Shown here one piece after another: positions 17,177 to 25,657 of a DNA stretch of 64,000 nucleotides; the stretch's first letter is position 1; each line of letters begins with the position of its first letter. The position numbers and the translations under genes are program-made. The stretch is from assembly GCF_024666525.1 (NCBI RefSeq), contig NZ_CP088294.1, positions 992,001 to 1,056,000 on the forward strand. The letters run 5' to 3'. The DNA is from Pseudomonas sp. J452 (GTDB taxonomy: Bacteria > Pseudomonadota > Gammaproteobacteria > Pseudomonadales > Pseudomonadaceae). Under the pieces are notes generated by a model. It ran no database searches and was not told the origin of the DNA. It saw only the letters and a list, made by a program, of their open reading frames with translations.

Positions 17177-18380
17177 ACAGACTCGGCGGAACCTGGCCGA
17201 GCACGGCCGCCGACAGCCGCAACATACTCGCCGCACGGCACTCCTCCAGCTGCTCCGGGCCTTGATTGGCCGGCAGCGCGAGGAACTCAGCACTCAGGTT
17301 GAGCACCAGCGCCTCGCGGGAGAACACCCCGCTGCCCAGCGCATAAAAGGCCGCGATCAGTTCGCGCAGGCCGAATGGCAGGCGCCAGCGGATACGCAGG
17401 GCCGAACCGAAACCGGCGGCTCGTCGGCGCAAGGCCGTGTCGATCTGCTCATTGCCCAGCTCGCCGCCGGCATCCAGCCAATCCTGCAGGCTGCGTAGCA
17501 GGGCCAGCTCGCCAATGTTATGCAGCAGGCCGGCGGTGTAGCACAGCTCGTTATCCAGGCCCAGGCGCCCGGCCAACCAGTAGGCCAGCTCCGCGCTCTG
17601 CTGGGCCTGGCGACCCGCCAGCAGGGCCAGCTCGCTCAGGCGGGCATCCTGCAGCAAGGCATTGCGCTGCACGGCCAGGCCCAGCACCAGGTTCAGGCTG
17701 CGTGCCACACCCAGGCGCTGCAAGGCCTGGGACAGGGTCTGGCAGGCCACGCCACGGTGTTCGGCGCCACTGTTGGCGGCAGCGATCAGGCGCGCGGTGA
17801 TCTGCGGATCACGCACAAACTCCTGCTCCAGTTCACCCAGGCTCAGTTCCGCCGCCTGCAGGCTGCGCGCCACCGCGTCGCGCAGGTCACCCAGCAGCGG
17901 CGCGCCCTGGCCTTCCTCACGCACGCTATCGAGGTATTCGTTGAGATCGCTGACCAGCAGTGGCTGGCGCGGCTGGGCGACGGCCACACCCGGCACCTGC
18001 AGCAGGCCTTGCAGGCGCTGGCGCAGGATTTCCGCGTTGAACGGCTTGGCCAGGTAGGCAGTCGGTGCCAGCGGCAGGGCCGCTCGCACGCTGCGCGCAT
18101 CGGTGTGGCGGCTGATCAGAATGAAGGGCAAGACCGGGGTGCGCGGATGGCGGCGCACCTGGCGCAGCAACTCGACGCCGTCGAGCGCGGCCAGCTCACC
18201 ATCGGCAATCACCAGGTCCGGCAGCCGGCGCCGGCAACGAGCCAGCGCCGCCTGGCCATCAGCGACCTTGGTCACCACGGCATCGCCGCGCACGTCGAGC
18301 ACCAGCTGGGCAAGCAGATCGGCTGTCCAGGGGTTCGCTTCGGCAATCAGAATCTCCGGAGCAGCAACCGGGACAGTCAT
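17163..18380 (-). CDS. Response regulator with HDOD output domain
   Basis: A 405-residue cytosolic signalling protein. The N-terminal REC domain (about 8-125) keeps the acidic residue near ILIAEAN, the phospho-acceptor Asp in VIADGEL, and the Lys in YLAKPFN. A degenerate HDOD domain follows (about 160-370), with LLHNIGELALL as the remaining HD-like motif, here HN rather than HD, as is usual for HDOD. HDOD proteins often act with cyclic di-GMP or stress pathways without enzyme activity of their own. The convergent, 14-bp overlapping GGDEF-EAL gene supports a signalling link. No histidine kinase lies nearby. Confidence 0.88.
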   Translation of the reverse strand: MTVPVAAPEILIAEANPWTADLLAQLVLDVRGDAVVTKVADGQAALARCRRRLPDLVIADGELAALDGVELLRQVRRHPRTPVLPFILISRHTDARSVRAALPLAPTAYLAKPFNAEILRQRLQGLLQVPGVAVAQPRQPLLVSDLNEYLDSVREEGQGAPLLGDLRDAVARSLQAAELSLGELEQEFVRDPQITARLIAAANSGAEHRGVACQTLSQALQRLGVARSLNLVLGLAVQRNALLQDARLSELALLAGRQAQQSAELAYWLAGRLGLDNELCYTAGLLHNIGELALLRSLQDWLDAGGELGNEQIDTALRRRAAGFGSALRIRWRLPFGLRELIAAFYALGSGVFSREALVLNLSAEFLALPANQGPEQLEECRAASMLRLSAAVLGQVPPSLFRRD

Positions 18381-18547
18381 GGAAACCTCAAAAATGATGG
18401 CAAAATAGTGGCGTCAGGCGAAAGGCGCGCCAGTCTACGGATTGCCACTGGGCACGCCAGAGTAATCCGACGGGATGTTGAGCCTCCCGTCAGGTTAACC
18501 CGCCAGCAATTCGATTAGCGAGAGCGCAAGGCTCTATTGCGCCACTT

Positions 18548-19114
18548 TCAGCTCGATGCCTGGTTCAAACTGGCGTTCAGCCAGGCCTTACTGGCATCCA
18601 GGACTTCTTCCTGGCGCTGCTCCGTGGCCAGCATGCGCGCCACCACCAGCGCGCCAACGCACTGGGCGAGAATCGCCCAAGCCAGTTCGCCACTGCCCAG
18701 CACCTCGCTCCAGGCCTGTTGTAGGCGCACCAGCCAGTGCTCGGCCTGCTCGCGCACGACGAGGTCGGCGCGGGCGATCTCGGCACCCAGGGTGGGAATG
18801 GCGCAGCCGCTGTCCGCATGCTGCACATGGGCCATGCTCAGGTAGCGCTCCAGGCAGCGCTGCAGCTTGGCGCGGCTGGCGTCAGCGCTGTCACCGAGCC
18901 GAGCCGCGCTGTGGCTCAGTTCGCGTTCGACGATGGCGCTGAACAGGTCGTTCTTCGACGGAAAGTGGCTGTAGAACGCCCCGCCGGTCAGGCCGATGGC
19001 CTTCATCAGGCTGTCCACACCCGCCGCGGAAAAGCCGCCCTGCTTGGCAATGGCGCCACTGCTCTGCAACAGCTTCTCGCGGGTCTGGGCCTTGTGCTCG
19101 GCTGAATAGCGCAT
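18548..19114 (-). CDS. TetR family transcriptional repressor
   Basis: A 188-residue regulator. The N-terminal HTH spans about 8-55, with the classical KAIGLTGGAFYSHFPSKNDLF recognition segment. The C-terminal ligand domain is of the AcrR/QacR-like TetR_C type (RCLERYLSMAHVQHADSGCAIP, with CAIP typical of the LmrA/YxaF-like group). The start is the ATG at 19114 (MRYSAEHKAQTREKLL) with GGAG upstream, rather than 19162. It is divergent from the SDR gene, and palindromes in the 90-bp gap are likely its operator. Confidence 0.9.
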   Translation of the reverse strand: MRYSAEHKAQTREKLLQSSGAIAKQGGFSAAGVDSLMKAIGLTGGAFYSHFPSKNDLFSAIVERELSHSAARLGDSADASRAKLQRCLERYLSMAHVQHADSGCAIPTLGAEIARADLVVREQAEHWLVRLQQAWSEVLGSGELAWAILAQCVGALVVARMLATEQRQEEVLDASKAWLNASLNQASS

Positions 19115-19162
19115 GGGGGTCTCCGCTGCTAAACCTGCTTGACGATGCCGCAAGCGTAGCAT

Positions 19163-19187
19163 AACGTTCGTTTAACTAACGATCGTT
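19163..19187. promoter_or_regulatory. Probable TetR operator between divergent genes
   Basis: AACGATCGTT (19178-19187) is a perfect 10-bp palindrome. A close match, AACGTTCGTT, lies at 19163-19172, giving two half-operators 15 bp apart, centre to centre. The position between the TetR gene and the SDR gene fits autorepression and SDR control. Confidence 0.6.
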
Positions 19188-19204
19188 TAGTAAAGGTGAA
19201 ATCC

Positions 19205-19945
19205 ATGAGCACGCAGAACAACGACAACAAAGTGGTACTGGTGATCGGTGCCGGCGACGCCACCGGCGGGGCCATCGCCAAGCGTTTCGCCCGCGAAGGC
19301 TATATCGCCTGCGTGACCCGGCGCAGCGCCGACAAGCTGCAGCCGCTGGTCGATGAAATCCGCGCCGCCGGCGGCCAGGCCCATGGCTTCGCCTCGGATG
19401 CGCGCAAGGAGGAAGAGGTCGCCGCACTGGTCGAGCAGATCGAGAGCAGCATCGGCCCGATCGAGGCCTTCGTCTTCAACATCGGCGCCAACGTGCCGTG
19501 CAGCATCCTCGAAGAGACCGCGCGCAAATACTTCAAGATCTGGGAGATGGCCTGCTTCTCCGCCTTCCTCACCGCCCAGGCGGTAGCGCGGCGCATGGTC
19601 ACCCGTGGCCGTGGCACCATCCTGTTCACCGGCGCCACTGCCGGCCTGCGCGGTGCCTCGCACTTCGCCGCCTTCGCCGGCGCCAAGCACGGCGTGCGCG
19701 CCTTGGCGCAGAGCATGGCGCGCGAGCTGGGCCCGCGGAACATCCACGTCGGCCACGTGGTGGTGGATGGTGCCATCGACACCGCCTTTATCCGCGACAG
19801 CTTCCCCGAGATGTACGCGCGCAAGGAGCAGGACGGTATCCTCAATCCCGAACATATCGCCGACAACTACTGGTTCCTGCATGCCCAGCCACGCGATGCC
19901 TGGACCTTTGAACTCGATCTGCGCCCCTGGATGGAAAAATGGTGA
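19205..19945 (+). CDS. Short-chain dehydrogenase/reductase-like protein with substituted active site
   Basis: A 246-residue SDR-fold protein. The N-terminal nucleotide-binding motif is atypical, GAGDATGGAIAKRF. The NAG-equivalent is NIGAN. The catalytic region reads ILFTGATAGLRGASHFAAF, then AGAKHG. The YxxxK tyrosine is replaced by Phe (FAGAK) and the usual Ser by Thr/Ala, so classical oxidoreductase chemistry is doubtful. The ATG at 19205 has AAAGGTG upstream; a GTG at 19196 is possible. It probably forms a TetR-controlled unit with the DsbA-fold isomerase that follows 164 bp later. Confidence 0.85.
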   Translation: MSTQNNDNKVVLVIGAGDATGGAIAKRFAREGYIACVTRRSADKLQPLVDEIRAAGGQAHGFASDARKEEEVAALVEQIESSIGPIEAFVFNIGANVPCSILEETARKYFKIWEMACFSAFLTAQAVARRMVTRGRGTILFTGATAGLRGASHFAAFAGAKHGVRALAQSMARELGPRNIHVGHVVVDGAIDTAFIRDSFPEMYARKEQDGILNPEHIADNYWFLHAQPRDAWTFELDLRPWMEKW

Positions 19946-20109
19946 CTTGCATCGACCCGCTGCGCGACGCCCAGGCGTTGTTGGCGAAGCGGTGCGAAAT
20001 GCTCATTGGCAGCAGCCAACTGCGCTTTCTCCCCACTTCGCCGCCTAGCCTGAGCGCCGCTCGCTGGGTCGCGGAACCTCGCTAGAACAATCACAAGAGA
20101 GAGCCATTC

Positions 20110-20703
20110 ATGAGCAAATCCGTCGAGTTCTACTTCGACTTCGGCAGCCCCACCACCTACCTGGCCTGGACCCAGTTGCCGGCGCTCTGTGCCGCTGCGG
20201 ATGCCGAGCTGGTGTACAAACCCATGCTGCTCGGTGGCGTGTTCCAGGCGACGAAAAACGCCTCGCCGATCACCATCCCGAGCAAGGGCCGCTTCATGCT
20301 CCAGGACCTGCAGCGCTTCGCCCGCCGCTACCAGGTGCCGATGCAGTTCAACCCGCACTTTCCGATCAACACCCTGGGCCTGATGCGCGGCGCGGTGGCG
20401 GTGCAACTGCGCATGCCGGAGCGCTTCGACGCCTATGTGGCGACGATATTCCGGGCGCTGTGGGTCGACGCGCTGAACCTTGGCGACTTGGCGGTGCTGG
20501 GCAAGGTGCTGAGCGAAGCCGGTTTCGATGCCCCGGCGCTGCTGGCGCTGACGGCCGAGCAGGAGGTCAAGGACCAACTCAAGGCCACCACCGAGGAAGC
20601 GGTAAAGCGCGGGGTATTCGGCGCGCCGAGCATGTTCGTCGGCAACGAGCTGTTCTTCGGCCAGGATCGTCTGGACTTTGTCGCGGAAGCGCTGCAGGCC
20701 TAA
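20110..20703 (+). CDS. 2-hydroxychromene-2-carboxylate isomerase / kappa-GST-like DsbA-fold protein
   Basis: A 197-residue thioredoxin-fold enzyme. The start VEFYFDFGSPTTYLAWTQLP matches the HCCA isomerase/kappa-class GST family, with the SPTTYLA segment positioning the glutathione-activating residue. GVFGAPSMFVGNELFFGQDRL closes the fold, with the cis-Pro. Such enzymes are glutathione-dependent and act in naphthalene-type degradation or in unknown roles; no aromatic pathway is present here. GAGAGAGCC precedes the ATG. The stop codon at 20701-20703 directly touches a MITE-like element. Confidence 0.87.
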   Translation: MSKSVEFYFDFGSPTTYLAWTQLPALCAAADAELVYKPMLLGGVFQATKNASPITIPSKGRFMLQDLQRFARRYQVPMQFNPHFPINTLGLMRGAVAVQLRMPERFDAYVATIFRALWVDALNLGDLAVLGKVLSEAGFDAPALLALTAEQEVKDQLKATTEEAVKRGVFGAPSMFVGNELFFGQDRLDFVAEALQA

Positions 20704-20842
20704 GAACCTATTTACGATCTCCTGGCCGTCGGCCATGCGGCGTTAAAAGCAGCCTCGGAATGCTCATTTACAACTGTAAACTCCGCTTCCTCGGCTGCTT
20801 TTGCCTTGCCTGGCTCTAGCCCAAAAGATCGTAAACAGGCTC
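20704..20842. mobile_element. MITE-like element, copy 2 (inverted orientation)
   Basis: About 139 bp with ends GAACCTATTTACGATC and GATCGTAAACAGGCTC. It is internally almost identical to the reverse complement of 12734-12873, including AGCCTCGGAATGCTCATTTAC and GCCTTGCCTGGCTCTAGCCC. It starts at the base after the isomerase TAA stop. The right end is slightly decayed (GGCTC for GGTTC), and no clear target duplication remains. Confidence 0.8.
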
Positions 20843-20860
20843 TTCGCGATGCCCGCGTTG

Positions 20861-20919
20861 GTAGCCCGGATGCAATCCGGGGAGGGAGCTGCCTGCTTCC
20901 CGGATTGCATCCGGGCTAC
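20861..20919. repeat. Inverted repeat, GTAGCCCGGATGCAATCC type
   Basis: Two perfect 21-bp arms (20861-20881 and 20899-20919) flank 17 bp. A half copy occurs near 12625. This is another intergenic palindromic family. Confidence 0.85.
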
Positions 20920-20943
20920 GGCTGAGCCAACTATTCGCCAGGC

Positions 20944-20970
20944 AAAAAAAGACCCGCTTGCGCGGGCCTT
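20944..20970 (-). terminator. Terminator of gabT
   Basis: On the minus strand AAGGCCCGC-GCAA-GCGGGTC is followed by seven T residues. It lies about 80 bp past the gabT stop. Confidence 0.85.
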
Positions 20971-21049
20971 GAAGAAACGCCTGGCCTGGTGAGCTTCAGG
21001 CGGATTCTGTGAGGCTTCCAACGGGGAGGAGGAAGCCTCGGCAGAGCAG

Positions 21050-22330
21050 TTACGCCAGTTCGTCGAAGCACTCGGCCACAATGGCCAGGCCTTTTTCCAG
21101 CTGGGCATCGGGGATGGTGACCGGCATGAGGAAACGCACCACGTTGTAGTAGGTGCCGCACGACAGCAGGATCAGCCCCTTGTCGCGCGCCTTGGCAACG
21201 ATCTTGCCGGTCAGCTCGGCGGCCGGCTTGTTGGCGTCGCCGCCTTCGAACAGCTCGATGGCGATCATCGAACCCAGGCCGCGCACGTCACCGATGACCT
21301 TGTGCTTGGCCGCGATCTCACGCAGGCCGGCCTTGAGCTTTTCGCCCACGGCTTGGCTGCGCTCCAGCAGCTTCTCTTCGTCGAACACTTTCAGCACGGC
21401 CAGGGCCGCGGCGCAGGCGATCGGGCTGCCGGCATAGGTGCCGCCCAGGCCGCCGGGAGCGATGGCGTCCATGATCTCGGCCTTGCCGCACACGCCGGAG
21501 ATCGGGAAACCGCCGCCGACCGATTTGGCGAAGGTGGTCAGGTCCGGCACGATGCCCAGTTGCTCGCTGGCGAAGAAGGTGCCGGTACGGCCGGCGCCGG
21601 TCTGTACTTCGTCGGCGATCAGCAGGATGCCGTGCTGGTCGCACAGGGCGCGCAGACGCTTCATGAAGGCCGGCGAGTTGACGTAGAAACCACCTTCGCC
21701 CTGCACCGGCTCGATGATGATGGCGGCGATGTCCTGGGGCTGCGCGTCGTTCTTGAAGATGCGCTCGATGCTGGCGATCGACTCGTCTTCGCTGACGCCG
21801 TGGATTTCGCACGGGGCGACGGCGCGGTACACGCCAGCGGGCATCAGGCCCATGCCGGCGGAGTACGGTACGACCTTGCCGGTCAGGCTCAGGGTCATCA
21901 TGGTGCGGCCGTGGTAGGCGCCGGTGAAGGCGATCACGCCGACACGGCCGGTGGCGGCACGGGCGATCTTCACGGCGTTCTCGACGGCTTCGGAGCCGGA
22001 GGTGACCAGCAGGGTCTTCTTGGCGAAGTTGCCCGGCACGCGCTTGGCGATTTCTTCACACAGCTCGATGTAGGGCTCGTAGGCCAGCACCTGGAAGCAG
22101 GTGTGCGACAGCTTGGTCAGCTGCTCCTGCACGGCTGCCACCACTTTCGGGTGCAGGTGGCCGGTGTTAAGTACGGCGATACCACCGGCGAAGTCGATGT
22201 ACTCGCGGCCTTCGACGTCCCACACGGTGGCGTTCTCGGCGCGCTCGGCGACGATCGGGTGGATTTGACCTACACCGCGCGGAACAGCGGCAGCACGGCG
22301 TTGCAGAATGGATTCGTTGGTCTTGCTCAT
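21050..22330 (-). CDS. gabT: 4-aminobutyrate aminotransferase
   Basis: A PLP-dependent class III aminotransferase of 426 residues that converts GABA and 2-oxoglutarate to succinate semialdehyde and glutamate. It has the PLP-site motifs VTSGSEAVENAVKIARAATG, GAYHGRTMMTLSLTG and LIADEVQTGAGRTGTFFA. The Schiff-base lysine is in LTTFAKSVGGGFPISG. The start ATG at 22330 (MSKTNESILQRRAAAVPRG) has GAGGAAACC directly before it. It lies downstream of gabD on the same strand, with a MITE-like element between them. Confidence 0.96.
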   Translation of the reverse strand: MSKTNESILQRRAAAVPRGVGQIHPIVAERAENATVWDVEGREYIDFAGGIAVLNTGHLHPKVVAAVQEQLTKLSHTCFQVLAYEPYIELCEEIAKRVPGNFAKKTLLVTSGSEAVENAVKIARAATGRVGVIAFTGAYHGRTMMTLSLTGKVVPYSAGMGLMPAGVYRAVAPCEIHGVSEDESIASIERIFKNDAQPQDIAAIIIEPVQGEGGFYVNSPAFMKRLRALCDQHGILLIADEVQTGAGRTGTFFASEQLGIVPDLTTFAKSVGGGFPISGVCGKAEIMDAIAPGGLGGTYAGSPIACAAALAVLKVFDEEKLLERSQAVGEKLKAGLREIAAKHKVIGDVRGLGSMIAIELFEGGDANKPAAELTGKIVAKARDKGLILLSCGTYYNVVRFLMPVTIPDAQLEKGLAIVAECFDELA

Positions 22331-22534
22331 GGTTTCCTCATCGACCGCTTGTGTTGGCGCGGCTTGGTCCAAGGATGATGACGATGGGGCGGGGCTTGGC
22401 AGCTAGCGATGATCGAACTGCCAAGCGCCTGCCGATTCGTCTGCAGGGTTCGCCGGTGCCACCACCGGAAACGCCGACGCCGGGTGACCACGGCTCCTGC
22501 CTGTCACCCGACACCCACGGAAAATCAAAACTAT
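22331..22534. other. gabT upstream region
   Basis: About 200 bp between gabT and a MITE-like element. It contains an imperfect palindrome around CTTGGCAGCTAGCGATGATC...CTGCCAAG (about 22393-22425; arms CTTGGCAG and CTGCCAAG), which could be an operator. No gene is seen. Confidence 0.4.
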
Positions 22535-22675
22535 GAAAACTTGTTCATGATGTAGCGAGCTAGCGCCAGACAAGGCGAAAGTGGCCGAGGGAGCGCAGTT
22601 TACGAGCTGTAAATGAGCATCCCGAGGCCAGTTTCAACGCCGTATGGCCGACGCGCAGCAAATCATGGGCAAGTT
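22535..22675. mobile_element. MITE-like element, copy 3 (diverged)
   Basis: About 141 bp between gabT and gabD, in the same orientation as copy 1. It shares the internal blocks GCCAGACAAGGC, GTTTACGAGCTGTAAATGAG and AACGCCGTATGGCCGACG. Its ends are diverged (GAAAACTTGTTCATGAT and ATCATGGGCAAGTTTC) but still inverted repeats of each other, so both ends changed in concert. Its right end abuts the gabD stop codon (22676-22678). Confidence 0.78.
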
Positions 22676-24127
22676 TCAGATACCGCCCAGGCACAGGTAT
22701 TTCAGTTCCAGATAGTCCTCGATGCCGTACTTGGAACCTTCACGACCCAGGCCGGAAGCCTTCACGCCGCCGAACGGCGCCACTTCGGTGGAGATCACCC
22801 CGGTGTTGATGCCGACCATGCCGTACTCCAGCTTTTCCGCCACGCGGAACACGCGGCCCAAGTCGCGGGCATAGAAGTAGGAAGCCAGGCCGAACTCGGT
22901 GTCGTTGGACATGGCGATCACTTCGGCCTCGTCCTTGAAGCGGAACAGCGGCGCCAGCGGGCCGAAGGTCTCTTCCTTGGCGACGGCGGCGTTGTTCGGT
23001 ACATCGATCAGGATAGTCGGCTCGAAGAAGCTGCCACCAAGCGCGTGCGGCTTGCCGCCGGCAACCAGCTTGGCGCCTTTGCTGATGGCGTCCTCGATGT
23101 GTTCCTGGACCTTGGCCACGGCCTTGTTGTCGATCAGCGGGCCGGTGGTGGTGCCGTCTTCCAGACCGTTGCCGATCTTCAGCTTGGCCACGGCGGCTTT
23201 CAGCTTGTCGACGAAGGCGTCGTACACACCGTCCTGGATGTACAGGCGGTTGGCGCAGACACAGGTCTGGCCGTTGTTGCGGTACTTGGAGATCAGCGCA
23301 CCTTCCACGGCGGCATCCAGGTCGGCGTCGTCGAAGACGATGAACGGCGCGTTGCCGCCCAGCTCCAGGGACACCTTCTTGATGTCCTGGGCGCACTCGG
23401 CCATCAGCTGGCGACCGATCTCGGTGGAGCCGGTGAAGGTCAGCTTGCGCACGATCGGGTTGCTGGTCAGCTCGCCGCCGACTTCGCCGGCGCTGCCGGT
23501 AACCACGCTGAACACGCCGGCCGGAATCCCGGCCTTCTCGGCCAGGGCCGCCAGGGCCAGGGCGGAGTACGGAGTCTGCGAAGCGGGCTTGAGCACCATG
23601 GTGCAACCGGCGGCCAGGGCCGGGCCGGCTTTACGGGTGATCATCGCCGAGGGGAAGTTCCACGGGGTGATGGCCGCGGTCACGCCGATCGGCTGCTTGA
23701 GCACGATGATGCGCTTGTCCGGCTGGTGGCCGGGAATGGTGTCGCCATAGATGCGCTTGGCTTCTTCGGCGAACCACTCGAGGAAAGAGGCGGCGTAGGC
23801 GATTTCGCCCTTGGCTTCGCTGAGCGGCTTGCCCTGCTCGATGGTCATCAGACGGCCGAGGTCGTCCTGGTTTTCCATCATCAGTTCGAACCAGCGACGC
23901 AGGCGGTTGGCGCGATCCTTGGCAGTCAGCGCGCTCCAGGCCGGCAGGGCGCGCTCGGCGGCTTCGATGGCGCGACGGGTCTCGGCGCGGCCCATTTTCG
24001 GCACCTGGCCGATGATCTCGCCGGTAGCCGGGTTGTTGACCGCGATGGTCTGGCCGCTGTCGGCGTCCAGCCACTGACCGTCGATATAGGCTTGCTGGCG
24101 GAACAACTGGGCGTCTTTGAGTTGCAT
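22676..24127 (-). CDS. gabD: NAD(P)-dependent succinate-semialdehyde dehydrogenase
   Basis: An aldehyde dehydrogenase of 483 residues completing GABA use to succinate. The active-site motifs are LELGGNAPFIVFDDADLD (general-base Glu) and NNGQTCVCANRLY (nucleophilic Cys). ITPWNFPSAMITRKAGPALA contacts the cofactor, and PFGGVKASGLGREG lies near the C-terminus. The ATG at 24127 has AGGAGAAAGCC directly upstream; an upstream extension to 24286 has no ribosome site. It precedes gabT in the probable gabDT unit. Confidence 0.96.
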   Translation of the reverse strand: MQLKDAQLFRQQAYIDGQWLDADSGQTIAVNNPATGEIIGQVPKMGRAETRRAIEAAERALPAWSALTAKDRANRLRRWFELMMENQDDLGRLMTIEQGKPLSEAKGEIAYAASFLEWFAEEAKRIYGDTIPGHQPDKRIIVLKQPIGVTAAITPWNFPSAMITRKAGPALAAGCTMVLKPASQTPYSALALAALAEKAGIPAGVFSVVTGSAGEVGGELTSNPIVRKLTFTGSTEIGRQLMAECAQDIKKVSLELGGNAPFIVFDDADLDAAVEGALISKYRNNGQTCVCANRLYIQDGVYDAFVDKLKAAVAKLKIGNGLEDGTTTGPLIDNKAVAKVQEHIEDAISKGAKLVAGGKPHALGGSFFEPTILIDVPNNAAVAKEETFGPLAPLFRFKDEAEVIAMSNDTEFGLASYFYARDLGRVFRVAEKLEYGMVGINTGVISTEVAPFGGVKASGLGREGSKYGIEDYLELKYLCLGGI

Positions 24128-24421
24128 GGCTTTCTCCTGATGCACGGCGCCAACAAGGCAGGCAGTGAAGCAGTAAATGTAGTCCGCCGGAAACGGCGTG
24201 ACGGGCGTTTGAAATGTCAAACGAATCCTAGGGCCAGCGTCGGCAAAGGGCAATAGGGATGTTCGATAAAAACCACAAAATAGCAAAAAAGTATGAACAG
24301 CCGGGATGCGCCGCCGATTTCCCTGCTACCCCTTCGCCAGCCAGCCGGGCCATGAGTGACGCGGCTACCGGGGCAGGTGAAGACGCGCCGCACGAGCGTT
24401 CAATATTCAGAACGAACGTGC
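24128..24421. other. Intergenic region, gabD promoter side
   Basis: About 290 bp without a gene. An AT-rich stretch at about 24257-24300 (GATAAAAACCACAAAATAGCAAAAAAG) is the likeliest location for the gabD promoter and upstream elements. No operator was recognised. Confidence 0.35.
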
Positions 24422-24459
24422 AAAAACATCCTGTAGTGCTGTTCGTCCTGCGCTACAGG
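24422..24459 (-). terminator. Terminator of AraC-type regulator gene
   Basis: On the minus strand CCTGTAGCGC pairs with GCACTACAGG (one mismatch), followed by ATGTTTTTG. It lies 3 bp beyond the stop codon. Confidence 0.7.
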
Positions 24460-24462
24460 CGT

Positions 24463-25485
24463 TCAGCCGCAGTTCAGGCTGGCGCGGTACTGGCTGGGGC
24501 TCTGCCCGCTCCAGCGCTTGAAGGCGCGACTGAAGCTGCTGCTGTCGGCAAAACCGAGCAGGTAGGCGACTTCGCTGATCGAGCAGTCGGCCTCGCCCAG
24601 GTGTTGCACAGCCAGGGCATGGCGGGTCTCGGCGAGCACCTGTTCGTAGCTGCTGCCTTCCTCGCTGAGGTGGCGCTGCAGGCTGCGCAGGCTCAGGTGC
24701 AGACCATGGGCCAGCACCTCGGCGGAGGGCTCGCCATTCGGCAGGCATTGTTCCAGGGCGCGGCGCAGGCGACGACCAACGGTGTCCGGTTGCAAGGCGT
24801 CGAGGCGTTTGCGCAGCACCGCCTCGTTGTGCGCGGCCAGCTCGGGGTTGCCGTCATCCAGCGGGCGATCGAGGTCAGCGCGGGCGAAGCACAGCACGTC
24901 CTCGGCGGCGGCGAAATGCACCGGTGCGCGGAACGCCTCCAGCCACGGCTGCGGATCGGCCGGCGGCGGCCGACGCAGGTGTACGGCCAGCGGCGCGTAG
25001 CTGCGCCCCAGGCGATTGCGGCAGGTGCGCACGTAGATCGCGGCGAAGGCATCGATGGCCTCGGGTGCCGGCAGCGAACCGCCCGGCGGCAGGCGGAAAT
25101 GCAGCTCGCAGCTGTCGCCGACATCGCGCAGCTCCAGCTCCAGGGCATCGCTGACCACCTGGTGGTAGCGCACGATGCGCTCGAAAATCTCGCGCAGGCT
25201 GCCGCTGGCCATCACCGCCATGCCGAGGGCGTGGAAGGTGGTCGGCGCCACGTGCCGCGAGGTGTTCAGGCCCAGCGCCGGGTCGCCACTGGCGGCCACG
25301 GCCAGTTGCCACAGGCGGGTGGTGGCCGACAGCGGGTAGCGCGCGTTGGCGTCGTCCAGCAGCTGCGGGTCGAGGCCGGCCTCGCGGCACAGGGCGGCGC
25401 TGTCCAGGCCGAGGCCGTCGAGTTGGCGACGCAGGGCACGGGTCCAGCTGGCCAGGGTGGAAGCTTCAGTCATGCAGGTTGGCAT
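24463..25485 (-). CDS. AraC family transcriptional regulator (arabinose-binding-like N-domain)
   Basis: A 340-residue regulator of the OruR/MmsR-like type with a DUF/Arabinose_bd N-terminal domain (about 20-210; AGLDPQLLDDANARYPLSAT) and a C-terminal double HTH (about 240-338). Its hallmark segments are LHLSLRSLQRHLSEEG and VAYLLGFADSSSFSRAFKRW, ending GQSPSQYRASL. Either ATG at 25485 or 25473 could be used; neither has a strong ribosome site. It is divergent from the desaturase gene across 172 bp and is the likely regulator of it. Confidence 0.9.
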   Translation of the reverse strand: MPTCMTEASTLASWTRALRRQLDGLGLDSAALCREAGLDPQLLDDANARYPLSATTRLWQLAVAASGDPALGLNTSRHVAPTTFHALGMAVMASGSLREIFERIVRYHQVVSDALELELRDVGDSCELHFRLPPGGSLPAPEAIDAFAAIYVRTCRNRLGRSYAPLAVHLRRPPPADPQPWLEAFRAPVHFAAAEDVLCFARADLDRPLDDGNPELAAHNEAVLRKRLDALQPDTVGRRLRRALEQCLPNGEPSAEVLAHGLHLSLRSLQRHLSEEGSSYEQVLAETRHALAVQHLGEADCSISEVAYLLGFADSSSFSRAFKRWSGQSPSQYRASLNCG

Positions 25486-25657
25486 TCTCGGTCAACAGGT
25501 TGGCGTTATGGGTCAGGCGCCCTGTGCAGCAGGCGCGCACAGTAGCCTGGTCGATTGCCCACAGACGTTTTTCCACAGATGTCTTCCCACAACAGTCCGC
25601 ATGCCGACCCGCTGCCCCGCATGGCAACGCTCGGCGAACCGAGAAGAGGATGCGTGC

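Noticed and set aside
22613..24256. 547-codon + strand frame opposite gabD
   Set aside because: gabD carries all aldehyde dehydrogenase motifs on the minus strand; the opposite frame is low-complexity.
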